From assembly GCF_014650115.1 (NCBI RefSeq), contig NZ_BMUI01000004.1, positions 186,001 through 250,000 of the forward strand: a stretch of 64,000 bases of DNA, read 5' to 3'. Positions 8,362-15,656 of the stretch are shown here, piece after piece. Each line of letters starts with the position of its first letter. Position 1 is the first letter of the stretch. Made by a program: the position numbers and the translations under genes. The notes under the pieces were generated by a model. That model worked only from the letters and a program-made list of their open reading frames with translations, did no database searches and was not told the DNA's origin. Source of the DNA: Streptomyces olivaceoviridis. GTDB taxonomy: Bacteria > Actinomycetota > Actinomycetes > Streptomycetales > Streptomycetaceae.

Positions 8362-10168
8362 GATCCACCTCGGCGACTGGGTCGACTCCGGTGTGAACTG
8401 GCTGGTCGACCACCTCTCCTGGCTCTTCGACGCCATCAGGGCGGTCCTGGAGGGCATGTACGACGGCGTCGACGCCGTGCTCGCCGCCCCGGAGCCGCTG
8501 CTGATGGCCGGCATCCTCGCCGTGCTCGCCTGGTGGCTGCGCGGCCTGCTCGCCGGTGTCCTCGCCTTCGCCGGTTTCGCGCTGGTCGACTCGCTCGACC
8601 TGTGGGACCGGGCCATGTCCACCCTCGCCCTGGTCCTCGTGGCGACCGTGATCGCCTTGGTGATCTCGGTCCCGCTGGGCATCTGGGCCGCCCGGTCCAG
8701 GGCGGTCGGCGCCGCCGTACGGCCGGTCCTGGACCTGCTCCAGACCATGCCGTCGATGGTGCTGCTGATCCCGGCCATGCTCTTCTTCGGCCTGGGCACC
8801 GCCGCCGGTGTCGTCGCCACCCTGATCTTCGCGCTCGCCCCCGGCGTCCGCATGACCGAGCTGGGCATCCGCCAGGTCGACGCCGAACTCGTCGAGGCGG
8901 CCGAGGCGTTCGGCACCACCCCGCGCGACATCCTGTGGCGCGTCCAGCTCCCGCTCGCGCTGCCGACCATCATGGCCGGCGTCAACCAGGTGATCATGCT
9001 GGGGCTGTCCATGGTCGTCATCGCGGGCATGGTCGGCACCGGCGGCCTCGGCGGCGCCGTCAACGAGGCGATCGGCCAACTCGACATCGGCTACGGCTTC
9101 GAGGCGGGCGTCGGCATCGTCGTCCTCGCCATCTACCTGGACCGCGTCACCGGCGCGCTCGGCACCCAGCTCTCCCCGCTGGGCCGCAGGGCCGCCGCGA
9201 AGGCCCGCACGCGCGCGTGGTCGTACCGTCCGCGCCCGGCCGTCGCCGTCGTCGGCGTGGTCGTCCTCGCCCTGGTCGCGGGCGGGCTCGGGATCTTCGG
9301 CTCCTCCGCCGGCACCTCCGAGGCCTCCGGCGCGGACATCGGCAAGGGCAAGGAGATCCGGATCGGCTACATCCCGTGGGACGAGGGCATCGCCTCCACC
9401 TTCCTCTGGAAGGAACTGCTGGAGGAGCGCGGCTTCAAGGTGACCACCACCCAGTACGCCGCCGGCCCGCTCTACACCGGCCTCGCCACCGGCCAGCTCG
9501 ATTTCCAGACCGACTCCTGGCTGCCCACCACCCACGCCGAGTACTGGGCGAAGTACGGCAAGCGGCTGGACGACCTCGGCAAGTGGTACGGCCCCACGTC
9601 CCTGGAACTGACCGTCCCGTCGTACGTGAAGGACGTGAACTCCCTGGCGGACCTGAAGGACCACGCGTCCGAGTTCCAGGGGAAGATCATCGGCATCGAG
9701 CCCAGCGCCGGCATGATGGGCCTGCTGAAGAGCAAGGTGCTGGGGGCATACGGCCTCCAGGGCAGCTACGACGTGGTCGACGGCTCCACTCCCGCCATGC
9801 TCGCCGAGCTGAAGCGCGCCTACGCCAGGAAGCAGCCGGTCGTCGTCACCCTGTGGTCACCGCACTGGGCGTACAGCGACTACGACCTGAAGAAGCTCAA
9901 GGACCCCCAGGGCGCCTGGGGCGAGGGCGACGGCGTGCACACCCTCGCCCGCAAGGGCTTCGCCGCCGACAACCCGCAGGTCGGCCGGTGGCTGAAGGAC
10001 TTCTCGATGACCGAGGAGCAGCTGACCGGCCTGGAGGCGGGGATCCAGAAGGCCGGCAAGGGCAAGGAGCAGGACGCCGTCCGGGCCTGGCTGCGGCAGC
10101 ACCCCGGCCTCGTCGACACGTGGGCCCCGGTCGCCAAGGAGGACACCACGAGCCAGGCGGCCGGGTGA
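8354..10168 (+). CDS. Glycine betaine ABC transporter, fused permease and substrate-binding protein (ProW-ProX)
   Basis: A 604-residue fusion. Residues 1-290 are a ProW-type permease with several membrane spans and the EAA loop region (VEAAEAFGTTPRDILWRVQLPLALP). After a transmembrane helix near 290-310, residues 325-600 form an OpuAC-type binding domain (IRIGYIPWDEGIASTFLW; WLPTTHAEYWAKYG), which would face outside. Such fusions are common in actinobacteria. With the ATPase upstream this makes a complete importer, probably for glycine betaine under osmotic stress. GTG start, overlapping the ATPase gene. Confidence 0.92.
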   Translation: MPRIHLGDWVDSGVNWLVDHLSWLFDAIRAVLEGMYDGVDAVLAAPEPLLMAGILAVLAWWLRGLLAGVLAFAGFALVDSLDLWDRAMSTLALVLVATVIALVISVPLGIWAARSRAVGAAVRPVLDLLQTMPSMVLLIPAMLFFGLGTAAGVVATLIFALAPGVRMTELGIRQVDAELVEAAEAFGTTPRDILWRVQLPLALPTIMAGVNQVIMLGLSMVVIAGMVGTGGLGGAVNEAIGQLDIGYGFEAGVGIVVLAIYLDRVTGALGTQLSPLGRRAAAKARTRAWSYRPRPAVAVVGVVVLALVAGGLGIFGSSAGTSEASGADIGKGKEIRIGYIPWDEGIASTFLWKELLEERGFKVTTTQYAAGPLYTGLATGQLDFQTDSWLPTTHAEYWAKYGKRLDDLGKWYGPTSLELTVPSYVKDVNSLADLKDHASEFQGKIIGIEPSAGMMGLLKSKVLGAYGLQGSYDVVDGSTPAMLAELKRAYARKQPVVVTLWSPHWAYSDYDLKKLKDPQGAWGEGDGVHTLARKGFAADNPQVGRWLKDFSMTEEQLTGLEAGIQKAGKGKEQDAVRAWLRQHPGLVDTWAPVAKEDTTSQAAG

Positions 10169-10191
10169 CCTGACCCTCCCGGACCGCCTCC

Positions 10192-10245
10192 CGAGGGGCG
10201 GGCGCCGCCGGACGCCGACCCGCGTCCGGTGCCGCCCGCCCCTCG
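10192..10245 (+). terminator. Long-stem terminator after the betaine transporter operon
   Basis: Two arms of 24 bases (10192-10215 and 10222-10245) pair with only two mismatches around a 6-base loop; the outer arm reads CGAGGGGCGGGCG. There is no U-tract, as is usual in Streptomyces. It starts 23 bp after the operon stop codon. Confidence 0.75.
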
Positions 10246-10575
10246 CGGTCTTCACGGGCCACTCCTGGCGGCCTGTGTCCTACGGGAAGGTTCAGGCCAA
10301 TCACCCACCGTGAGCAGCGAGGGCCCGTGCCCGGACACCCGGCCCAGCTGGACGGCGTGTTCATCCGCCAGGGTGACCGGGTCCCGGAGCGTTCCCGGAC
10401 CCCGGAGCGCTGGCGCGAACCGTGGGGTCGGGGATCACGGAAGTGTCAGGGATGTGACAGGCACGTGAAACGGTTTGCCGAACATGCGTAGGGTGCAGAG
10501 AAGTCATCGGAAGAGGTGTGCCCCACAGCGGGCACCCGGAGAGCGGCACGACGAGCGAGGGAGGGAGCCGGAGCG
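10246..10575. other. Intergenic region upstream of the XRE-cupin regulator
   Basis: No open frame with coding character was seen. The last 130 bp hold the likely promoter: an inverted repeat TGTCA-GGGATG-TGACA at 10444-10459, and a possible -10 TAGGGT at 10489-10494. The inverted repeat could be an autoregulatory operator for the gene at 10576; this is inference from position only. Confidence 0.4.
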
Positions 10576-11148
10576 ATGGGCGACCACAAAGAGCAGCAGC
10601 CCGTGCGGGTGGGCGCGGCCGTCCGGCGGCGCCGTCGTGCGCTGGAACTGACCCTCGCCGTCGTGGCCGAGCGCAGCGGCCTCTCGGTGCCCTTCCTCAG
10701 CCAGGTCGAGAACGACCGGGCCCGCCCGAGCCGCACCTCCCTGGAGAAGCTGGCCGACGCCCTGCGCACCACGGCCGTCGAACTCCTCGCCGCCGCGGAC
10801 CCGGCCGCCAGCGTCGACGTCGTCCGCGCCGAGGCCGTCGCCGACGGCGACTTCGACCCGCGCACCCGCTCCCTCGTGCGCGGCCACCACCAGCTGCACG
10901 CCTCCGAGTTCACCGGCGACCACGACGCCGGCCGCGAGTTCCAGCACCGCAACGACGAGCTGATGTACGTCGCCGACGGCGCGGTGGAGATCGAGGCCGA
11001 GGGGCGGGCGTACCGACTCGGGCGCGGCGACACGCTGTACCTGACGGGCGGGGTACGGCACCGGTGGCGGGCGACGGTGCCGGACACGCGGGTGATCGTG
11101 GTGGCGGTGGCCGAGCACATCGAGGCGGTGCAGGATCGCACCCGCTGA
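10576..11148 (+). CDS. XRE family regulator with C-terminal cupin domain
   Basis: A 190-residue transcription factor. Residues 10-66 form an XRE helix-turn-helix ([20 protein letters not shown], then SGLSVPFLSQVENDRARPS). Residues 100-185 form a small cupin (HDAGREFQHRNDELMYVADG, then DTLYLTGGVRHRW), which usually binds a small effector or metal. The ATG at 10576 follows GGGAGCCGGAG and leaves a compact protein; longer in-frame reading upstream lacks a ribosome-binding site. The target is unknown; it lies 20 bp from the next gene and may be cotranscribed with it. Confidence 0.88.
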   Translation: MGDHKEQQPVRVGAAVRRRRRALELTLAVVAERSGLSVPFLSQVENDRARPSRTSLEKLADALRTTAVELLAAADPAASVDVVRAEAVADGDFDPRTRSLVRGHHQLHASEFTGDHDAGREFQHRNDELMYVADGAVEIEAEGRAYRLGRGDTLYLTGGVRHRWRATVPDTRVIVVAVAEHIEAVQDRTR

Positions 11149-11167
11149 GCGCCCACCGGACGGGCTG

Positions 11168-11953
11168 GTGCCGGACCACCCGCGTCCGCGGGTCCGTCGT
11201 GGCCGGTCGGGCGGTTCCCCGCGCCCCCTCGGCGCACGCGTCGTCTCCCTCGTCCCCTCACTGACCGAGGCGGTGGCGAGGACGCTCCCCGGAGCCCTCG
11301 TCGGTGCCACCGGCTGGTGCAGTCGTCCGCGGGAGCTGGACGTCATCCGGATCGGCGGTACGAAGAATCCGGACGTGGAGCGGATCATCGCGCTCGCCCC
11401 CGACCTGGTGATCGCCAACGAGGAGGAGAACCGCGGGCCCGACCTCGACGCCCTCCGCGCGGCCGGACTGGACGTGCTGGTCACCGAGGTGCGCAGCGTG
11501 CCACAGGCCGTCGCCGAACTGGACCGGGTGCTCACCGCGTGCGGCGCGGCCGGCCGGCCCGGCTGGCTGGCCGAGGCGGCGGAGGCCTGGGCGGCCCTGC
11601 CCGAGCCGGCGGAGCGCAGGACAGCGGTCGTACCGGTCTGGCGGCGCCCCTGGATGGTCCTCGGCCGGGACACCTTCGCGGGTGACGTCCTCGCCCGCCT
11701 CGGCGTGGACCACGTGTACGCCCACCACCCCGAGCGCTATCCCCGCATCCCCCTGGACGAGCTGCGTGCCCGGGAGCCGGACCTGGTGGTCCTGCCCGAC
11801 GAGCCGTACCGCTTCACCGCCGACGACGGCCCGGAGGCGTTCCCGGGGCTGCCCTGCGCCCTGGTCAGCGGGCGGCACCTGACCTGGTACGGCCCGTCCC
11901 TGACGGAAGCGCCACGGGTGCTGGCCGGGGCGCTGCGGGCAGCGCGCCGCTGA
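11168..11953 (+). CDS. Helical-backbone metal receptor / BtuF-like substrate-binding fold protein
   Basis: A 261-residue protein of the cobalamin/ferric-siderophore binding fold (VVSLVPSLTEAV; GTKNPDVERIIALAPDLVIA; RAREPDLVVLPDEPYRF). Unlike transport receptors it has no lipoprotein or secretion signal and no permease beside it, so it may be cytoplasmic. GTG 11168 is the only plausible start. The first 25 codons run through a dispersed repeat (11188-11233), so the N-terminus looks recently acquired. Its 3' end overlaps the convergent transporter gene by 89 bp. Confidence 0.72.
   Translation: MPDHPRPRVRRGRSGGSPRPLGARVVSLVPSLTEAVARTLPGALVGATGWCSRPRELDVIRIGGTKNPDVERIIALAPDLVIANEEENRGPDLDALRAAGLDVLVTEVRSVPQAVAELDRVLTACGAAGRPGWLAEAAEAWAALPEPAERRTAVVPVWRRPWMVLGRDTFAGDVLARLGVDHVYAHHPERYPRIPLDELRAREPDLVVLPDEPYRFTADDGPEAFPGLPCALVSGRHLTWYGPSLTEAPRVLAGALRAARR
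11188..11233. repeat. Streptomyces dispersed repeat (GTTCCCCGCGCCCC type)
   Basis: This stretch shares GCGGGTCCGTCGTGG plus a following TCG-rich run with 29010 onward, and GCGGTTCCCCGCGCCCC with 35013 onward. Such elements are common between Streptomyces genes. Here it falls inside the predicted N-terminal codons of the metal-receptor-like gene. Confidence 0.6.
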
Positions 11954-13022
11954 GCAGACCGCGCACGGTGCCGCGCGCCGCCGTGAGCCAGGCCGCCACC
12001 AGGACGCCGTACAGACCGGCCGCCAGGGCGTCGTACACCATGAGACCGGTGTGCCGGGCGAGGGTCGCGGCGCCGGTGACACAGGTCCCCACCGGGAAGG
12101 TGAACGCCCACCAGGTCAGCGTGAAGCCCATGCCCCGCCGCCGGGCCCGCACCACGTGCGCGGTCGCGAGCGCCAGCCACAGCAGCGCGAACCCCGTCAC
12201 GGGCACCCCGTACAGCACGGCGAAGACGGCGAGGCCACGGCCGTAGGGGGCCGCCACGACGCCCGGAGCGGCGTCCGCGATCAGCCCGACGGCGGTGGTG
12301 GACTGCCCGAGCGGGCCGAGGACCAGGAACAGGGCCGGGGTCAGCGCGAGCGGCAGCGGTCCGGTGGTGATCAGCCGGGCGAAGACCAGCGGCAGTGTCA
12401 GCAGCACGGCCAGCAGGCTCAGCCCGAACAGCGCGAGACAGGCCAGCAGCAGGGTCGCCCGGGGCTGCCCCGGCGGCAGGTAGGGCACCAGCGGCGGACC
12501 GGCCGAGGCCGACACCATGGGCGCGACCAGCGGCAGCAGCCACACCGGGGAGGCCTGGGCGGCATCGACGCGGTGCCGTACGGCCATCAGGTACGGCACG
12601 GCCACGGCCGCCCCGAGCCCGACCGCCGTACCGGCGGTGAACAGCACGGCGTCCAGGGCGACGGCCGTATGCGTGCCGATCAGCTCCCGGCCGGCCGTCA
12701 GGGCGCCGCCGCCCACCGCGAGCAGTGCCATGGCCAGGCAGCCGTAGAAGGGGGCCATGGCCGGGTCGAGGAGGTGGGCGCGGGCCTGGTCGCGGTGGCG
12801 GCTCCAGTGCAGGGCCCGCGCGATCAGCAGGGCCGTCAGCAGGAGCAGGGACAGCGCCCAGAAGGCCGCGAAGACACCGTGCGCCGCGTGGGCCGGGCCG
12901 GGCAGCGCGGCACCGGCCGAACCGACGATCGCGGTGCCCATCACGGAGGCGTACCAGTTCGGGCCCAGGTGACGGAGCCGGGCGGTGCGGGGGAGGGGCA
13001 GGGGCTGGGCTGCGGTGACCAT
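11865..13022 (-). CDS. TDT family transporter (SLAC1/TehA/Mae1-like membrane protein)
   Basis: A 385-residue integral membrane protein with about ten hydrophobic segments. The N-terminal LGPNWYASVMGTAIVG is the classic start of tellurite-resistance/dicarboxylate transporters; TLTWWAFTFPVGTC near the C-terminus is also conserved. Members export or conduct anions such as malate, sulfite or tellurite-related ions; the substrate here is unknown. It diverges from a LysR regulator 70 bp away, a usual arrangement. The C-terminal 30 residues are a Pro/Ala-rich tail overlapping the convergent gene. Confidence 0.88.
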   Translation of the reverse strand: MVTAAQPLPLPRTARLRHLGPNWYASVMGTAIVGSAGAALPGPAHAAHGVFAAFWALSLLLLTALLIARALHWSRHRDQARAHLLDPAMAPFYGCLAMALLAVGGGALTAGRELIGTHTAVALDAVLFTAGTAVGLGAAVAVPYLMAVRHRVDAAQASPVWLLPLVAPMVSASAGPPLVPYLPPGQPRATLLLACLALFGLSLLAVLLTLPLVFARLITTGPLPLALTPALFLVLGPLGQSTTAVGLIADAAPGVVAAPYGRGLAVFAVLYGVPVTGFALLWLALATAHVVRARRRGMGFTLTWWAFTFPVGTCVTGAATLARHTGLMVYDALAAGLYGVLVAAWLTAARGTVRGLLSGALPAAPRPAPVALPSGTGRTRSGAAR

Positions 13023-13078
13023 GCGTCCAAGATCCCGCCGACGGACCGCCCGGACCAGGGAGCACGGGTCTATGAGGG

Positions 13079-13095
13079 CATAAGCTGGTCTTATG
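13079..13095. promoter_or_regulatory. LysR-type operator palindrome over the regulator start codon
   Basis: CATAAG-CTGGT-CTTATG is a perfect 17-bp inverted repeat of the T-N11-A type. Its right arm contains the ATG (13093) of the LysR gene, and the divergent transporter starts 57 bp away. Binding here would block the regulator's own translation start region and could activate the transporter promoter. Confidence 0.65.
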
Positions 13096-14010
13096 AGCGA
13101 GGCGGAGGGGCTACGCACGGAATCGCTGGCGCACCGGGTGCCGGACCTCGCCGCGCTGGAGCTGTTGCTCGCGGTGGCGCGGCTGGGCAGTCTCGGCGCG
13201 GCGGCGCGCGAGGTCGGCATCACCCAGCCGGCCGCCAGCAGCCGGATCCGCTCCATGGAACGGCAGCTGGGTGTGGCCCTCGTCGACCGCTCGCCGCGCG
13301 GCTCCCGGCTCACCGACGCCGGCGCCCTGGTCACGGACTGGGCCCGGCGGGTGGTGGAGGCGGCGGCGGCCTTCGACGCGGGCGCGCGGGCGCTGCGGGA
13401 CCGGCGGGACTCACGGCTCCGGGTCGCCGCGAGCATGACCATCGCCGAGTACCTGCTGCCCGGCTGGCTCCTCGCGCTGCACGCCGAGCGGCCCGACACG
13501 GCGGTCTCGCTGCTCGCCGGGAACTCGGCGAAGGTCGCGGAACTCCTGCTGGCCGGCGAGGCGGACCTGGGCTTCGTGGAGGGGCTGACCGTGCCCACGG
13601 GCCTGGACTCCACGGTCATCGCCCGCGACCGGCTGATCGTCGTCACCGCGCCCGCCCACCCGTGGGCCCGCCGCCGACGGCCCCTGACGGCGGCGGAACT
13701 GGCCGCGACCCCGCTCATCCTCCGCGAGCGGGGCTCCGGCACCCGTCAGGTCCTGGACGCGGCCCTCGGCGGCCTGGCCCGCCCGCTGATCGAGCTGTCC
13801 TCCACGACGGCGGTGAAGGCCTCCGCCGTCAGCGGCGCGGGCCCCTCCGTGCTCAGCGAACTCGCGGTGGGGGAGGAGCTGGGGATGCGGCGCCTGGTCA
13901 GCATCCCGGTCGAGGGCGTCTCCCTGCGCCGGGACCTGAGAGCGGTATGGCCGACGGGTCACCGCCCCACGGGCCCGGCCCGGGAACTGCTGTCCCTGAC
14001 CCGGGGCTGA
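13093..14010 (+). CDS. LysR family transcriptional regulator
   Basis: A 305-residue LTTR. The winged HTH spans residues 20-80 (LELLLAVARLGSLGAAAREV, then GITQPAASSRIRSMERQLG), and the effector domain spans about 95-300. It diverges from the TDT transporter, which it probably controls. There is no ribosome-binding site before the ATG, and a -10-like TAAGCT lies only 7 nt upstream, so the transcript may be leaderless. The start codon sits inside a palindromic operator. Confidence 0.9.
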   Translation: MSEAEGLRTESLAHRVPDLAALELLLAVARLGSLGAAAREVGITQPAASSRIRSMERQLGVALVDRSPRGSRLTDAGALVTDWARRVVEAAAAFDAGARALRDRRDSRLRVAASMTIAEYLLPGWLLALHAERPDTAVSLLAGNSAKVAELLLAGEADLGFVEGLTVPTGLDSTVIARDRLIVVTAPAHPWARRRRPLTAAELAATPLILRERGSGTRQVLDAALGGLARPLIELSSTTAVKASAVSGAGPSVLSELAVGEELGMRRLVSIPVEGVSLRRDLRAVWPTGHRPTGPARELLSLTRG

Positions 14011-14084
14011 AGCGCCCCGAGGGGAACCGCGCGAGCGACCGCCCCGGACCCGCCGAGAGCACGTGACCGAGCGCCGGACGGCGC

Positions 14085-14771
14085 TCAGCCCGCCGCGGCG
14101 ACCAGCGCCGCCATCACCCGCACGTCCTCGCCCATCTCCGGATGCCACTGCACCCCCAGCGCCCACCCCCGCTCCGCCGGCAGTTCGACGGCCTCCACCG
14201 TGCCGTCCGCCGCGTAGGCCGACGGGACCAGCCCCTCGCCGAGCCGTTCCACCGCCTGATGGTGATACGTCGGCACCGTCACCTCCTCCGGCACGATGCC
14301 GGCGTACACCGTTCCCGGCACCGGCTTCACCGGGTGCTCGCCGAAGGCGCCGACCACCTCCGCGTGCCCGTCGAGGTGCTGGACGAGCGTGCCGCCGAGG
14401 GCCACGTTCAGCAACTGCATGCCCCGGCACACCCCGAGCAGCGGCACGCCCGCCGCCAGTGCCGCGTCGATCAGCGCCAGCTCCCAGGCGTCCCGCTCCG
14501 GCGCGGGCGGCCCCGTGCGGGGCGAGCGCTCGGCGCCGTACCGGGCCGGGTCGACGTCCGGGCCGCCCGCGACGACCAGCCCGTCGAGCCGGGCCACCGC
14601 CGCCGCGGCGTGTTCCGGCGCGTCCGGCGGCAGCAGCGCGGCCAGCCCGCCGGCCCGCTGCACCAGCCGCGGATAGCCGGCCGTCAGCAGCACCGCGTCC
14701 AGCTCCCACACCCCCCAGCGCACGCCGGACTCCAGATACGTGCTCACCCCGATCAGCGGCCGTACGGTCAT
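14085..14771 (-). CDS. Gamma-glutamyl-GABA hydrolase-like class I amidotransferase (peptidase C26)
   Basis: A 228-residue PuuD-like protein with the catalytic triad: Cys in VPLLGVCRGMQLLN, His and Glu in GVQWHPEMGED. The FxHHQ-like region (YHHQAV) is also present. It would cleave gamma-glutamyl amides, releasing glutamate and an amino compound. In this setting it likely completes a gamma-glutamylated amine pathway started by the divergent glutamine synthetase-like gene. It lies 51 bp after the FadR-type regulator and has its own copy of the candidate operator 22 bp upstream. Confidence 0.9.
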   Translation of the reverse strand: MTVRPLIGVSTYLESGVRWGVWELDAVLLTAGYPRLVQRAGGLAALLPPDAPEHAAAAVARLDGLVVAGGPDVDPARYGAERSPRTGPPAPERDAWELALIDAALAAGVPLLGVCRGMQLLNVALGGTLVQHLDGHAEVVGAFGEHPVKPVPGTVYAGIVPEEVTVPTYHHQAVERLGEGLVPSAYAADGTVEAVELPAERGWALGVQWHPEMGEDVRVMAALVAAAG

Positions 14772-14792
14772 GCTGCCCTCCTCGACGTCAAA

Positions 14793-14810
14793 GGTTCGAC
14801 TGCATACCTT
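14793..14810. promoter_or_regulatory. Candidate FadR/GntR operator, copy upstream of the C26 hydrolase
   Basis: GGTTCG-ACTGCA-TACCTT has the same two 6-base arms, with the same 6-base spacing, as 15587-15604. It lies between the regulator stop (14823) and the hydrolase start (14771). Confidence 0.55.
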
Positions 14811-14822
14811 TCCAGGGCGGAC

Positions 14823-15560
14823 TCACGCCAGGAAACCCCGCAGCAGCGCCGCCGTACCCGCGCAGTGCTCGCGCGCGATCTCCCGCGCCCCGTCCGCGTC
14901 CCCGTCCAGCACCGCCTCCACCAGCGCGGTGTGCTGGCGCTGGGAGTGCTCCAGGTTGCGCACCAGCAGCGGGATGCAGTCCAGCAGGTCGTTGACCGTG
15001 GCCCGCACCGCCGCGTACCGCGCGGTCAGCGACGGCGAACCGCACAGCTCGGCCAGCGTCAGGTGCAACAGCGTGTCCGCCCGCCGGTAGTCCGTCAGCG
15101 GGACCTCGTGCGTGCGGTGCAGCGCCTCCCGCAGCCGCTCCGTCTGCTCCGGTGCGAGCCCGTGCGCCGCGCACAGCCCGGCCGCGCCCACCTCCAGCAC
15201 CTCGCGGAAGCGCAGTACGTCCTCGATGTCGACCTCGGCGGTCCGGCGCCGCAGTTCGTCCTCGCCGCCCGCGTCCGGGCGCGGCAGCACAAACGTTCCG
15301 CCGTACCGCCCGCGCCGCGCCTCCACCAGGCCCTGGTCCTGGAGCACCTTCAGCACCTCGCGCAGCGTCACCCGGCTGATCCCGAGCCGCTCCGCCAGTT
15401 CCCGTTCGGCCGGGAGCCGCTCCCCGGCCGGCACCAGACCGAGCCGTACGACCTGGAGGACCTGTTCCAGCGCCTCCTCGAAGCCGTTGCCCGCCCGCAC
15501 CGGCCGCAGCACCGCGGCGAGCCGGTCGTCCACCGTTCGCGCATCCGTCTCCCGCGACAT
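14823..15560 (-). CDS. GntR/FadR family transcriptional regulator of the gamma-glutamylation cluster
   Basis: A 245-residue FadR-subfamily regulator. The winged HTH (ERLPAERELAERLGISRVTL) is at about residues 45-95 and an all-alpha FCD ligand domain with the metal-type histidine pattern (HLTLAELCGSPSL, HTALVEAVLDGD) follows. The ATG at 15560 has AAGGGGG about 10 nt upstream, preferred over a TTG at 15581. It is divergent from the glnA4-like gene (96 bp) and cotranscribed with the C26 hydrolase, so it likely controls both. The effector is unknown. Confidence 0.9.
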   Translation of the reverse strand: MSRETDARTVDDRLAAVLRPVRAGNGFEEALEQVLQVVRLGLVPAGERLPAERELAERLGISRVTLREVLKVLQDQGLVEARRGRYGGTFVLPRPDAGGEDELRRRTAEVDIEDVLRFREVLEVGAAGLCAAHGLAPEQTERLREALHRTHEVPLTDYRRADTLLHLTLAELCGSPSLTARYAAVRATVNDLLDCIPLLVRNLEHSQRQHTALVEAVLDGDADGAREIAREHCAGTAALLRGFLA

Positions 15561-15586
15561 CCGCGCGCACCCCCTTCCCAAGCAAT

Positions 15587-15604
15587 GGTTCGCGGCAATA
15601 CCTT
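15587..15604. promoter_or_regulatory. Candidate FadR/GntR operator in the divergent promoter
   Basis: GGTTCG-CGGCAA-TACCTT sits in the 96-bp gap between the regulator and the glutamine synthetase-like gene. Its arms are repeated exactly at 14793-14810. Confidence 0.55.
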
Positions 15605-15656
15605 ATGTCTCCCGGCCCGGCCGAAGAAGCGCGATGGCGCCGAAGGAGGCTCTCCC

